Of a stretch of 13,705 nucleotides of DNA, positions 5,196-12,264 are shown one piece after another. Location: the NCBI GenBank assembly GCA_023425225.1, contig JAFADB010000294.1, forward strand, positions 1-13,705. The letters run 5' to 3'. The notes below the pieces were generated by a model. It did not search any database. It was given only the letters and a program-made list of their open reading frames with translations, and had not been told where the DNA came from. Positions within the stretch are counted from its first letter, which is position 1. The number at the start of each line of letters is the position of its first letter. The position numbers and the translations under genes are program-made. The stretch comes from Pseudomonadota bacterium (lineage in GTDB: Bacteria; Pseudomonadota; Gammaproteobacteria; Xanthomonadales; Xanthomonadaceae).

Positions 5196-6185
5196 ATGGC
5201 CGAGTTCGACCTGATCTCCCGCATCCAGGCCCGCACCGGGTCCCGTGCCGACGTGGCGCTGGGCCTGGGCGACGACGCCGCGCTGCTGCTGCCCCCGCCG
5301 GGGCAGGCGCTGGCGGTCACCGTCGACACGCTCAACTCGGGCATGCATTTCCCGGCCGAGGCGTTGCCGGCCGACATCGGCTGGAAGTCGTTGGCGGTCA
5401 ACCTGTCCGACCTGGCGGCGATGGGCGCGCAGCCGCTGTGGTGCACGCTGTCGCTGGCCCTGCCGCGCGCCGACATGGCCTGGCTGGACGCCTTCCTCGA
5501 CGGCTTCCTGGCGCTGGCCGGGGATTCCGGTATCGCCCTGGTCGGCGGCGACACCACCCAGACCCAGGGACCGCTGTCGATCTCGGTGACCGCGATGGGC
5601 GCGGTACCGCCCGGGCAGGCGCTGCGGCGCGACGGCGCCCGGGTCGGCGACGACATCTGGGTCACCGGCACGCCCGGCGATGCCTTCGTGGCGCTGACGC
5701 TGTGGCGCCAGGGCCAACTGGACGTCACCGTGCCCAATCCCGCGGCGGACCTGGAGACCGTGCGCCAGCGGCTGCTGCGGCCGACGCCGCGGCTGGCCGC
5801 CGGCCTGGCCCTGCGCGGGTTGGCGCACGCCTGCGTGGACATCTCCGACGGCCTGCTCGGCGACTTGGGCCACATCTGCGAGCGCAGCGCGGTCGGCGCG
5901 CGGCTGCGGCTGGATGCGGTACCGCTGCCGGTGGCGCAGCGACGCCTGGCGGTGGCGGCCGATCCGTATGCGGCGGTGCTGGCCGGTGGCGACGACTACG
6001 AGCTGTGCTTCACCGCCGCGCCTGCGCAGCGCGAGGCCATCGCCGCGGCGCTGCTGGCCGCCGGCACCGAGGGCAGCCGCATCGGCAGCATCGTCGCCGG
6101 CAGCGGTGTCGAGGTGGTCGACGCGCTCGGGCATCCCTGGCGGCCGCCGCATGCCGCGTTCCAGCATTTCGCGGCCGATTCGTAG
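5196..6185 (+). CDS. thiL: Thiamine-monophosphate kinase
   Basis: ThiL phosphorylates thiamine monophosphate to thiamine diphosphate, the last step of cofactor synthesis. The protein has 329 residues, usual for the family. It begins AEFDLISRI and has the AIR-synthase-type ATP/Mg pattern: GLGDDAAL (23-30), VTVDTLNSGMHF (41-52), DIGWKSLAVNLSDLAAMGA (60-78), VGGDTTQ, DISDGLLGD (215-223) and AGGDDYELCF (263-272). The ATG at 5196 is preferred over upstream in-frame starts because those lie inside nusB and the protein pattern begins at MAEFDLI. It starts 31 bp after nusB and looks like the last gene of the operon. A minus-strand gene converges on it. Confidence 0.97.
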   Translation: MAEFDLISRIQARTGSRADVALGLGDDAALLLPPPGQALAVTVDTLNSGMHFPAEALPADIGWKSLAVNLSDLAAMGAQPLWCTLSLALPRADMAWLDAFLDGFLALAGDSGIALVGGDTTQTQGPLSISVTAMGAVPPGQALRRDGARVGDDIWVTGTPGDAFVALTLWRQGQLDVTVPNPAADLETVRQRLLRPTPRLAAGLALRGLAHACVDISDGLLGDLGHICERSAVGARLRLDAVPLPVAQRRLAVAADPYAAVLAGGDDYELCFTAAPAQREAIAAALLAAGTEGSRIGSIVAGSGVEVVDALGHPWRPPHAAFQHFAADS

Positions 6186-6242
6186 TTCTACGGCCCCTTC
6201 TCTGGATAAGGGAACAGCGGTCGGTCATCCGGCATCGCCATG

Positions 6243-6279
6243 AAGCTTCTTTTCTCACGCAAGCGGAAGAAGGAAGCTT
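6243..6279. terminator. AT-rich hairpin between thiL and the oxidase gene, possible terminator
   Basis: AAGCTTCTTTT (6243-6253) pairs with GAAGGAAGCTT (6269-6279), 11 positions with two G-U pairs and a 15-nt loop. On the + strand it is followed by TCCATCCCTGTTTTC, a late and imperfect T-run. It sits in the 178-bp gap between two convergent genes, where a terminator is expected. The stem is unusually AT-rich for this genome. A smaller stem, CCCTT (6195-6199) with AAGGG (6208-6212), lies just after the thiL stop. Confidence 0.35.
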
Positions 6280-6363
6280 TCCATCCCTGTTTTCTGATCA
6301 AGAAGCAGCCGTGCGAAGCAGAGGCTGGCCATGGTTCCGGCGAAGCCGATGGCCGCGAGTGCG

Positions 6364-7746
6364 CTACAACGGATCGGGCAGCACCTTCCCCGGGTTGAGG
6401 ATGCCGTCCGGGTCCAGCGCGCGCTTCACCGCATGCATCGCCGCCAGCGTGGCGGGGTCGAAGGCCCGGGCCATGAAGCCGCGCTTGGCCAGGCCGATGC
6501 CGTGCTCGCCCGACAGCGTGCCGCCCAGCGCCAGCGCCAGTTCGAACACCTGCGGCAATGCGGCCTGCGCGCGCGCGGACTCGTCCGCATCGTCGGGGTG
6601 GTACATGATGTTGACGTGCAGGTTGCCGTTGCCGGCATGGCCGAAGGCGACGATCGGCAGCCGCGACCGGGCCGACAGCGCTTCCACCCCGGCGACCAGC
6701 TCGGGGATGCGCGAGACCGGCACCACCACGTCCTCGTTGATCTTGCCCGGCGCGATCGTGCGCAGCGCCGGTGACAGCGCGCGCCGCGCGGCCCACAGGC
6801 GGTCGCGGGCGACGCCGTCGGCGGCCACGTCCAGCGACAGCAGGCCCTCGCCCTCGGCGGCGGCGCCCAGTGCCGACAGCAGCCACGGCAGGGTGTCGTG
6901 GTCGCCGTCGGCCTCGACCAGCAGCATTGCACCGGCCTCGGGCACGTCACTGCCGTTGCGGCGCAGCAGTGCCAGGCTGGCGCGGTCGAGGAATTCGAGC
7001 ATGGTCGGCGTGGCCGGCTGCGCCATGATCCGCGACACCGCCGCGGCGGCGCTGGTGGCATCGCGGTAGAAGGCGCGCAGCCCCGCCTGCGCGATCGGCA
7101 GCGGCGCCAGCTTCAGCGTGGCCTCGACGATCAGCGCCAGCGTGCCCTCGCTGCCGACGATCAGGTGGGTGAGGTCGTAGCCGGTGGCGTCCTTGGTGTA
7201 CGGACCGCCGCAACGGATCAGCTCGCCGGCGCCGGTCACCGCGACCAGGCCGAGCACGTTGTCGCGGCTGGTGCCGTATTTCACCGCGCGCGGGCCGCCG
7301 GCATTGGTGGCGAGGTTGCCGCCGATGCTGCACAGCTCTGCGCTGGAGGGATCCGGCGGCCAGAACAGGCGGTGCGGCGCCAGTGCGCGCTGCAGCCCGC
7401 CGTTGAGCACGCCCGGCTGCACCACCGCGCAGCGGTCGGCGGCGCGGATGTCGACGATGCGGTCCATGCGCGCGAACGACACCACCACGCCGCCGTGCGT
7501 GGGCACCGCCGCGCCGGTGGTGCCGGTACCGGCACCGCGGGCGACGATCGGCACCCGGTGTTCGCGGCAGGCGCGTACCAGCGCCACCACCTGCTCGCGC
7601 GTGCGCGGCAGCGCGACGGCATCGGGAAGCGCATGGCGGCGGGAATCGTCGGCACCGTACTCGTTGCGTGCGGCCTCGGCCGTGAGCCAGTCCGCGCCGA
7701 GCAGTTCCGACAGGGTCCGCTGCAGCGCTTCGGGAAGTGCATTCAT
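6364..7746 (-). CDS. FAD-linked D-2-hydroxyacid dehydrogenase-type oxidase (GlcD/D-lactate dehydrogenase family)
   Basis: A 460-residue flavoprotein of the FAD-binding PCMH family that oxidises 2-hydroxy acids. An N-terminal FAD-binding domain spans roughly residues 40-220: PDAVALPRTREQVVALV, IVARGAGTGTTGAAVP (67-82), SIGGNLATNAGGPRAVKYG (140-158), then IVGSEGTLALIVEATLKLAP. The C-terminal FAD-oxidase domain carries FGHAGNGNLHVNI, SGEHGIGLAKRGF and DPDGILNPGK; the His residues there bind metal and substrate in relatives. Candidate substrates are D-lactate, glycolate or D-2-hydroxyglutarate. The sequence alone does not decide. No glcE or glcF gene is adjacent, which argues against a glycolate oxidase complex. 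The ATG at 7746 has no Shine-Dalgarno, and a -10-like TACAAT ends 6 nt before it, so the mRNA may be leaderless. Confidence 0.92.
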   Translation of the reverse strand: MNALPEALQRTLSELLGADWLTAEAARNEYGADDSRRHALPDAVALPRTREQVVALVRACREHRVPIVARGAGTGTTGAAVPTHGGVVVSFARMDRIVDIRAADRCAVVQPGVLNGGLQRALAPHRLFWPPDPSSAELCSIGGNLATNAGGPRAVKYGTSRDNVLGLVAVTGAGELIRCGGPYTKDATGYDLTHLIVGSEGTLALIVEATLKLAPLPIAQAGLRAFYRDATSAAAAVSRIMAQPATPTMLEFLDRASLALLRRNGSDVPEAGAMLLVEADGDHDTLPWLLSALGAAAEGEGLLSLDVAADGVARDRLWAARRALSPALRTIAPGKINEDVVVPVSRIPELVAGVEALSARSRLPIVAFGHAGNGNLHVNIMYHPDDADESARAQAALPQVFELALALGGTLSGEHGIGLAKRGFMARAFDPATLAAMHAVKRALDPDGILNPGKVLPDPL

Positions 7747-8048
7747 CGCGACATTGTAGGAGCTGCACCCACGTCCGATGTCGCCTCACGCCTGCGGCCG
7801 ACGTTCGAGGGCGTCTCCCCGACGGGTGTGCTGGCCCGGGCCGCGACAGGTGCGGTGCCGGTCATTCAGGGCGAACCGGACGGCCGCCTGGGGGACATGG
7901 CGAAGTGCGCGATGGTGGATGTGTCCTGCGCGGCCAGTCGGTCGCTGGCAACGTACAGCGGCTGCACAGGGAACGGCGTGCCCGGGCGACGGCTGTGCCC
8001 GGCAACGAGGATTCCGGCCGGGAACCGCCTTCCGGCACCTTGCCGCGC
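7747..8048. other. Intergenic stretch between the oxidase and yraN
   Basis: About 300 bp with no credible gene on either strand. Next to the oxidase start it reads TTGTAGGAGCTGCACCCACG on the + strand. This resembles the beginning of the TGTAGGAGC-type extragenic repeats common in xanthomonads and pseudomonads, but no matching inverted half is present. GTGCCCGG occurs twice near 7978 and 7996. Close to yraN, GCCGGGAA (8017-8024) and TTCCGGC (8030-8036) form a 7-bp stem with one bulged G, 12 bp after the yraN stop. It lacks a T-run and could be a weak minus-strand 3' end structure. Confidence 0.45.
7753..7758 (-). promoter_or_regulatory. -10 element placing the oxidase transcript start at its ATG
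   Basis: On the minus strand, TACAAT (5/6 to the -10 consensus) is followed by GTCGCG and then ATG. A start site about 7 nt after the hexamer would fall on the A of the ATG at 7746. There is no purine-rich ribosome site between. The -35 region is not convincing. Confidence 0.4.
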
Positions 8049-8429
8049 TCAGCACTCGTCGGCGCGGAAGGCGTCCTTGATCCAGTTCAGCCGCGGTGGT
8101 TCGCCATCGGCTTCCACCACGTCGAAGCGGCACGGCGAATCGGTCAGCGCCGGATGCGCCGCCAGGAACAGCTGCGCCGCGTGCACCAGCTTGCGGCGCT
8201 TGCGGGCATCGACCGAGGCCGCACCGCCGCCGAAGGCATCGCCGCGGCGGTAACGCACCTCGACGAACACCAGCACCGGCTCGCGACCGCCCGGGTCGAG
8301 CATCACCAGGTCCAGCTCGCCGCCGCGGTAGCTGGCGTTGGCGGCGACCGGCCTGAGTCCCGCGCGCTGCAGCAATGCGGCGGCGGCCGCCTCGGTCGCC
8401 GCGCCGCGTTCGCGTCGCTCAGCGGCCAT
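8049..8429 (-). CDS. yraN: YraN family protein (UPF0102, nuclease-like fold)
   Basis: A 126-residue cytosolic protein of the UPF0102 family. The family has a restriction-endonuclease-like fold, but its cellular substrate is not well established. The family pattern is clear: RGAATEAAAAALLQRAGL with the early Glu at 13, NASYRGGELDLVM (31-43), LVFVEVRYRRGDAFGG (53-68) with the acidic E57, then SVDARKRRKLVHAAQLFL. The ELD-(x)n-EVR arrangement corresponds to the D-(E/Q)xK-type nuclease core, although the usual Lys position holds Arg. It starts inside the end of lpoA (11-bp overlap, 8419-8429), so it is very probably co-transcribed and translationally coupled. lpoA-yraN next to rsmI is a conserved proteobacterial cluster. 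Confidence 0.93.
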   Translation of the reverse strand: MAAERRERGAATEAAAAALLQRAGLRPVAANASYRGGELDLVMLDPGGREPVLVFVEVRYRRGDAFGGGAASVDARKRRKLVHAAQLFLAAHPALTDSPCRFDVVEADGEPPRLNWIKDAFRADEC

Positions 8430-10152
8430 CGGCGATCGGCATGGGCCGCCCGCCGCTGAAGGTGGACCACGCCGGCGTGCGCAGGATGTTGCCGAAGCCG
8501 TCCAGGTGCAGCGTGCCGGTGGCGCCGCGCAGGCCGCCGCCGTTGCTGCCGGTGGCCAGCTTTTCCAAATAGGCGGTGATCAGCCAGGCGTCGTAGCCGA
8601 AGGCGAACAGGCGGCTGGCCGCGCCGCGCGCGGTGGGCAGGGTGGTGGCCAGCGTGGCGGCGCTGGGCAGCCCGCCGATGCCATAGGACGGCCAGGTCTC
8701 GCTGGGGAAGGCGATGCCGTCCAGCGGCATGTCCTCCTCGGCGTTGCCGGTGCCCTGCACCAGCTGCGAGGTGCCCACGCGGGTCTTGCCGGCAAACCCG
8801 GCCAGCGCCAGCTGCGGCGCCAGCAGGCGCGCCTGCGGCCCGCGCACCGCCAGGAACACCGAGTCGGCGGCAGCGTAGGCGCGCAACTGCGGGCCGATGT
8901 CGGCCAGCGCGTCGCCGACGCTGATGCTGCCGGCGACCTGGCCGCCACGCTCGCTGAAGCGCTCGCGGAACGCGGCGGCCGAGCGGCGGCCGCTGTCGTC
9001 GTTGCTGCCGATGATCAGCACGTTGCGGCGTTCGCGCGCCAGCAGGTACTCGGCGGCCATGATGCCGTCGTCCTCCGGCGCCAGCGAGAAGCCGGCGCTG
9101 CCGGCGGGCGGCGCGCTGCCGTCGGCGGGACGGTTGAGCGCCAGTACCGGCACCGGCAGCTGGCCGCGGGCGAACAGCGCGCTGACCTCGTCGCGGCCGA
9201 GCGGGCCGAGCACGAAGTCGGCACCGCTGGCGGCGGCGCGGTCGTAGGCGGCGTTGGCGCCGGCCACGCCGCCGGCGGTGTCGAAGAAGTCGATCTCCGG
9301 CCGCCGCCGCGCCTCGCTGTAGTAGCCGGCCAGCAGGCCGTCGCGCACCGAGGCGCCGGCGGTGGCCAGGTTGCCGGTCAGCGGCAGCAGCACCGCCATC
9401 TTCACCGGCGGGCGGTAGCCGTCGCGCTCGGCCGGCGGGCGCTTGCTGGTGTCCACGCCCCACTGCTCGCCGCGGTCGAACGGGCGCGGCAGTGGCAGGC
9501 CGCGGCTGATCAGCCCGCGCCCGGCGTAGTTGTACAGCGGGTCGCCGGCCGGCAGCGCGGCGGCGCGGCTGCTCAGGGTGGCGTCGTCGAGCGAGGCCAG
9601 CAGGCGCACGATCGCGCGCTGGTTGTCGCCGCGTGCGTCCGCCGGCAGGCCGGCATCGGCCTGCGCGCGCTCACCGGCCGCGCCGAAGGCGTCGCCGCTG
9701 GCCTCCAGTGCCTGCCCGCGTGCCAGGTGCCAGCGCGGCTGCAGGTCATGCGGCAGGTCGAGTGGGCTCTGGCCCAGCGCCTGCAGCGCCTGCGCCGGCT
9801 GCTGCGCGGCCAGCGCCAGCTCGGCATTGAGCAGGCCGAAACGGCCCAGCTGGGCGCCGGCCAGGTGACGCGGCTGGACCTGCGGCAGCAGTGCCTGCGC
9901 CCGGGTGTCGTCGCCGGCCTCGTGCCAGGCGAAGGCGGCATCGGCGAGCAGGCGGCTGCGCTGGGCGCCGCTGGCGCCAGAGGCCTGGGCTTCCAGTTGT
10001 TGCGCGGCCTCGCGCGGCTTGCCCTGCGCCAGCAGGGCGAGCGCCGCCGATTGCTCGGGCGAGGCAGTCGGGGTGACGCTGGTGGTGGCGCAGCCGGCGA
10101 CCAGCACCAGCAGCAGCGACATCGAGCAGATCCGGGCCAATGGCTTGTTCAT
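8419..10152 (-). CDS. lpoA: LpoA-type penicillin-binding protein activator (outer-membrane lipoprotein)
   Basis: LpoA is an outer-membrane lipoprotein that reaches through the periplasm to stimulate the peptidoglycan synthase PBP1A. The protein has 577 residues from the ATG at 10152, which has GGAAG just upstream and directly begins a lipoprotein signal (NKPLARICSMSLLLVLVAGC, Cys21 lipidated). An in-frame ATG seven codons earlier is less likely. Residues 30-235 are Ala/Leu/Gln-rich helical repeats (TPR-like). From about 248 a periplasmic-binding-protein-like domain begins at VKMAVLLPLTGNLA and includes GPLGRDEVSAL and NVLIIGSNDDSGRRSAAAFRERF. This two-domain layout is diagnostic. It is divergent from rsmI across 90 bp and overlaps yraN at its 3' end. 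Confidence 0.9.
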   Translation of the reverse strand: MNKPLARICSMSLLLVLVAGCATTSVTPTASPEQSAALALLAQGKPREAAQQLEAQASGASGAQRSRLLADAAFAWHEAGDDTRAQALLPQVQPRHLAGAQLGRFGLLNAELALAAQQPAQALQALGQSPLDLPHDLQPRWHLARGQALEASGDAFGAAGERAQADAGLPADARGDNQRAIVRLLASLDDATLSSRAAALPAGDPLYNYAGRGLISRGLPLPRPFDRGEQWGVDTSKRPPAERDGYRPPVKMAVLLPLTGNLATAGASVRDGLLAGYYSEARRRPEIDFFDTAGGVAGANAAYDRAAASGADFVLGPLGRDEVSALFARGQLPVPVLALNRPADGSAPPAGSAGFSLAPEDDGIMAAEYLLARERRNVLIIGSNDDSGRRSAAAFRERFSERGGQVAGSISVGDALADIGPQLRAYAAADSVFLAVRGPQARLLAPQLALAGFAGKTRVGTSQLVQGTGNAEEDMPLDGIAFPSETWPSYGIGGLPSAATLATTLPTARGAASRLFAFGYDAWLITAYLEKLATGSNGGGLRGATGTLHLDGFGNILRTPAWSTFSGGRPMPIADGR

Positions 10153-10196
10153 CTTGCTTCCGTAAAAGGGCATGCGGGCACGCCGTCCAAAACCGC

Positions 10197-10206
10197 TACG
10201 ATTCTA
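10197..10206. promoter_or_regulatory. Overlapping divergent -10 elements for lpoA (-) and rsmI (+)
   Basis: TACGAT on the + strand (10197-10202, 4/6) could serve rsmI, with a start near 10209. TAGAAT on the minus strand (10201-10206, 5/6) could serve lpoA, with a start near 10194. The two hexamers share two bases, so polymerase could occupy only one at a time. No strong -35 is seen on either side. Confidence 0.3.
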
Positions 10207-10242
10207 ACCTTGCCCATGAAATCGCCATGAAAGGCCGCCGCA

Positions 10243-11067
10243 TTGACCGTCACCCCGGGAACGCTGTTTGTCGTCGCCACGCCCATCGGCAACCTGTCCG
10301 ACCTGTCGCCGCGCGCGCAGGACACCCTGCGCAGCGCCGATGCGGTGTGCGCGGAGGACACCCGCCACACCCGCCAGCTGCTGTCCCATTTCGGCATCGA
10401 GCGGCCGCTGGTCGCGCTGCACGAGCACAACGAGGAGGCGCTGGCGCAGAAGGTCGTGGATCGCCTGCTGGCCGGGCAGACGCTGGCGCTGGTCAGCGAT
10501 GCCGGCACCCCGCTGGTCAGCGATCCCGGCTTCCGCCTGGTGCGCGCCGCGCGCGCGGCCGGGGTCAAGGTCAGCCCGGTGCCCGGGCCCAGCGCGGTGA
10601 TCGCCGCGCTCAGCGTGGCCGGCCTGCCGAGCGACCGCTTCGCCTTCGAGGGCTTCCTGCCGGCCAAGCCCGCGGCGCGGCGCGAGCGGCTGGCCAGGCT
10701 GGCCGGGGAGACGCGCACGCTGGTGTTCTACGAATCCTCCCATCGCATCGTCGAATCGTTGGCCGACCTGCGCGCGGCCTTCGGCGACGAGCGCCCGGCG
10801 GCGCTGGCACGCGAGCTGACCAAGCTGTTCGAGACCGTGCTCGACGGCACCCTGGCGCAGCTGCAGGCGCAGGTGGAGGCCGACGCGGACCAGCGCAAGG
10901 GCGAGTTCGTGGTGATGGTGCAGGGAGCCGCCGACGATGCCGAGGGGCAGGTGGTCGAAGGCCGGCGCCTGTATGCCAGGCTCGTCGAACACCTGCCGCC
11001 GTCCACCGCGGCCAGGCTGGCGGCGGAGATCAGCGGCGCGCCGCGCAAGGCGCTCTACGGCGGGTGA
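10243..11067 (+). CDS. rsmI: 16S rRNA (cytidine1402-2'-O)-methyltransferase
   Basis: RsmI methylates the 2'-OH of C1402 in the decoding centre of 16S rRNA, using S-adenosylmethionine. The protein has 274 residues. The tetrapyrrole-methylase fold motifs are all present: LFVVATPIGNLSDLSPRA (8-25), CAEDTRHTRQLL (36-47), LVSDAGTPLVSDPG (83-96), VSPVPGPSAVIAALS (110-124), and FEGFLPAK followed by FYESSHRI. The start is TTG 10243: GAAAGG ends 8 nt before it, and an in-frame TGA at 10228-10230 excludes any start further upstream. Two out-of-frame or aborted ATGs precede it. It is divergent from lpoA-yraN, its usual neighbours, and convergent with an alcohol dehydrogenase only 34 bp away. Confidence 0.96.
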   Translation: MTVTPGTLFVVATPIGNLSDLSPRAQDTLRSADAVCAEDTRHTRQLLSHFGIERPLVALHEHNEEALAQKVVDRLLAGQTLALVSDAGTPLVSDPGFRLVRAARAAGVKVSPVPGPSAVIAALSVAGLPSDRFAFEGFLPAKPAARRERLARLAGETRTLVFYESSHRIVESLADLRAAFGDERPAALARELTKLFETVLDGTLAQLQAQVEADADQRKGEFVVMVQGAADDAEGQVVEGRRLYARLVEHLPPSTAARLAAEISGAPRKALYGG

Positions 11068-11101
11068 AGTCGGTCCGTTCCTGTTCCATGGGAGCGGGCA
11101 C

Positions 11102-12085
11102 TCAGGGAATCAGTACCGCCGCGCCGGTCAGCCGGCCGGCGCGCAGGTCGCCCAGCGCCTGGTTGGCCTGCGCCAGCGGATAGCGGGTGACCTTGGCGCG
11201 CAGGCCGACCTTGGGCACGATCGCAAGGAAGTCGTGCGCGTCCTTGCGGGTCAGGTTGGCCACCGACACCAGTTGCCGCTCCTCCCACAGGATGCTGTAG
11301 GGGAAGGAGGGGATGTCGCTCATGTAGATGCCGGCGCAGACCACCCGGCCGCCCTTGCGCACCGACTGCAGCGCGGTGGGCACCAGGCTGCCGACCGGGG
11401 CGTAGATGATCGCCGCATCCAGCGCATGCTTCGACGGCCGGTCCGAGGGCTCCACGTCGGCCGCGCCGAGCGACAGCGCGAACTCGCGCGAGGCCTCCGC
11501 ACCGGGGCGCACGAAGGCGTAGACCTCGCGGCCCTGCCAGTGCGCGACCTGCGCGATCAGGTGCGCGGCCGCACCGAAGCCGTACAGGCCCAGGCGCTTG
11601 CCCTCGCCGGCGATCACCAGCGAGCGCCAGCCGATCAGGCCGGCACACAGCAGCGGCGCCATCTCGGCATCGTCGCCGCTGTCCGGCATCGGGTAGGTGT
11701 AGCGCGCCTCGGCCACGGTCAGCTCGGCGAAACCGCCGTTGCGGGTGTAGCCGGTGAAGCCGGGGGCGTCGCACAGGTTCTCGCGGCCTTCCAGGCAGTA
11801 CTCGCAATGGCCGCAGGTATGGCCCAGCCAGCCCACGCCCACGCGCTGGCCGACCTTCAGCGTGTCCACGCCTTCGCCCAGGGCCTTGATGTGGCCGACG
11901 ATCTCGTGGCCCGGTACCAATGGCAGGTGCGGATGGTGCAGGTCGCCATCGACCACGTGCAGGTCGGTGCGGCACACACCGCAGGCGGCGACCTTGATCA
12001 GCACCTCGCCGGGGCCCGGCGTCGGGTCCGGCAACTCGGCCGCTTCCAGCGGCTGTCCTTGTTTGCGCAGCAGCATCGCTTTCAT
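11102..12085 (-). CDS. Zinc-dependent alcohol dehydrogenase (MDR superfamily)
   Basis: A 327-residue medium-chain dehydrogenase oxidising alcohols or reducing aldehydes with NAD(P). Catalytic zinc ligands are visible: Cys38 in CGVCRTDLH, His60-Glu61 in PGHEIVG, and Cys147 in LLCAGLIGW. The four structural-zinc cysteines are all present (91, 94, 97 and 105, in CGHCEYC and NLC). The Rossmann dinucleotide loop is LGLYGFGAAAHLIAQVA, with GFG at 169-171. The exact substrate cannot be told. The chosen ATG at 12085 gives the family-typical MKAMLLRKQG. The frame is open upstream but non-homologous there. No Shine-Dalgarno precedes it, and TATATT (12093-12098 on the minus strand) ends 7 nt before the ATG, so a leaderless mRNA is possible. 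It appears monocistronic. Confidence 0.94.
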   Translation of the reverse strand: MKAMLLRKQGQPLEAAELPDPTPGPGEVLIKVAACGVCRTDLHVVDGDLHHPHLPLVPGHEIVGHIKALGEGVDTLKVGQRVGVGWLGHTCGHCEYCLEGRENLCDAPGFTGYTRNGGFAELTVAEARYTYPMPDSGDDAEMAPLLCAGLIGWRSLVIAGEGKRLGLYGFGAAAHLIAQVAHWQGREVYAFVRPGAEASREFALSLGAADVEPSDRPSKHALDAAIIYAPVGSLVPTALQSVRKGGRVVCAGIYMSDIPSFPYSILWEERQLVSVANLTRKDAHDFLAIVPKVGLRAKVTRYPLAQANQALGDLRAGRLTGAAVLIP

Positions 12086-12092
12086 GGACCGG

Positions 12093-12098
12093 AATATA
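12093..12098 (-). promoter_or_regulatory. -10 element close to the alcohol dehydrogenase ATG
   Basis: TATATT on the minus strand matches the -10 consensus at 5/6. A start about 7 nt later falls at 12085-12086, on or one base before the ATG. The -35 region is unconvincing. Another TATA-like site (minus-strand TATACG near 12150) leaves a longer leader possible. Confidence 0.35.
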
Positions 12099-12264
12099 GT
12101 CCCCGCTCCCGGCAAGGGGGTGACGGTGGCGTGTAGATCGTGCCGACGCCGTATAGCGGGTGGGGTGATGCGCCGCGGCGATGGCGTCGTACGGCAATTG
12201 CCCCTTCCGACGGCCGTCGTACTACCGTGGTCCGCTCTTGCTGCCAACTGTGGCGACGGAGTGC

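Noticed and set aside
5438..7069. A 543-codon + strand frame spanning thiL, the gap and part of the oxidase
   Set aside because: It reads thiL in the wrong frame and the oxidase on the wrong strand. It is not a fusion protein.
7978..8003. GTGCCCGG repeated twice, considered as part of a repeat array
   Set aside because: There are only two short copies with no regular continuation, which fits chance in GC-rich DNA.
8338..10230. A 630-codon + strand open frame opposite lpoA and yraN
   Set aside because: Same artefact: Ala/Gly/Gln/Arg-rich, no domain pattern, and fully antisense to the recognisable LpoA.
12193..12202. Perfect 10-bp palindrome GGCAATTGCC upstream of the alcohol dehydrogenase, considered as an operator
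   Set aside because: A 10-bp palindrome is expected by chance several times in a window this size, and it is not paired with a second site or placed at a clear promoter.
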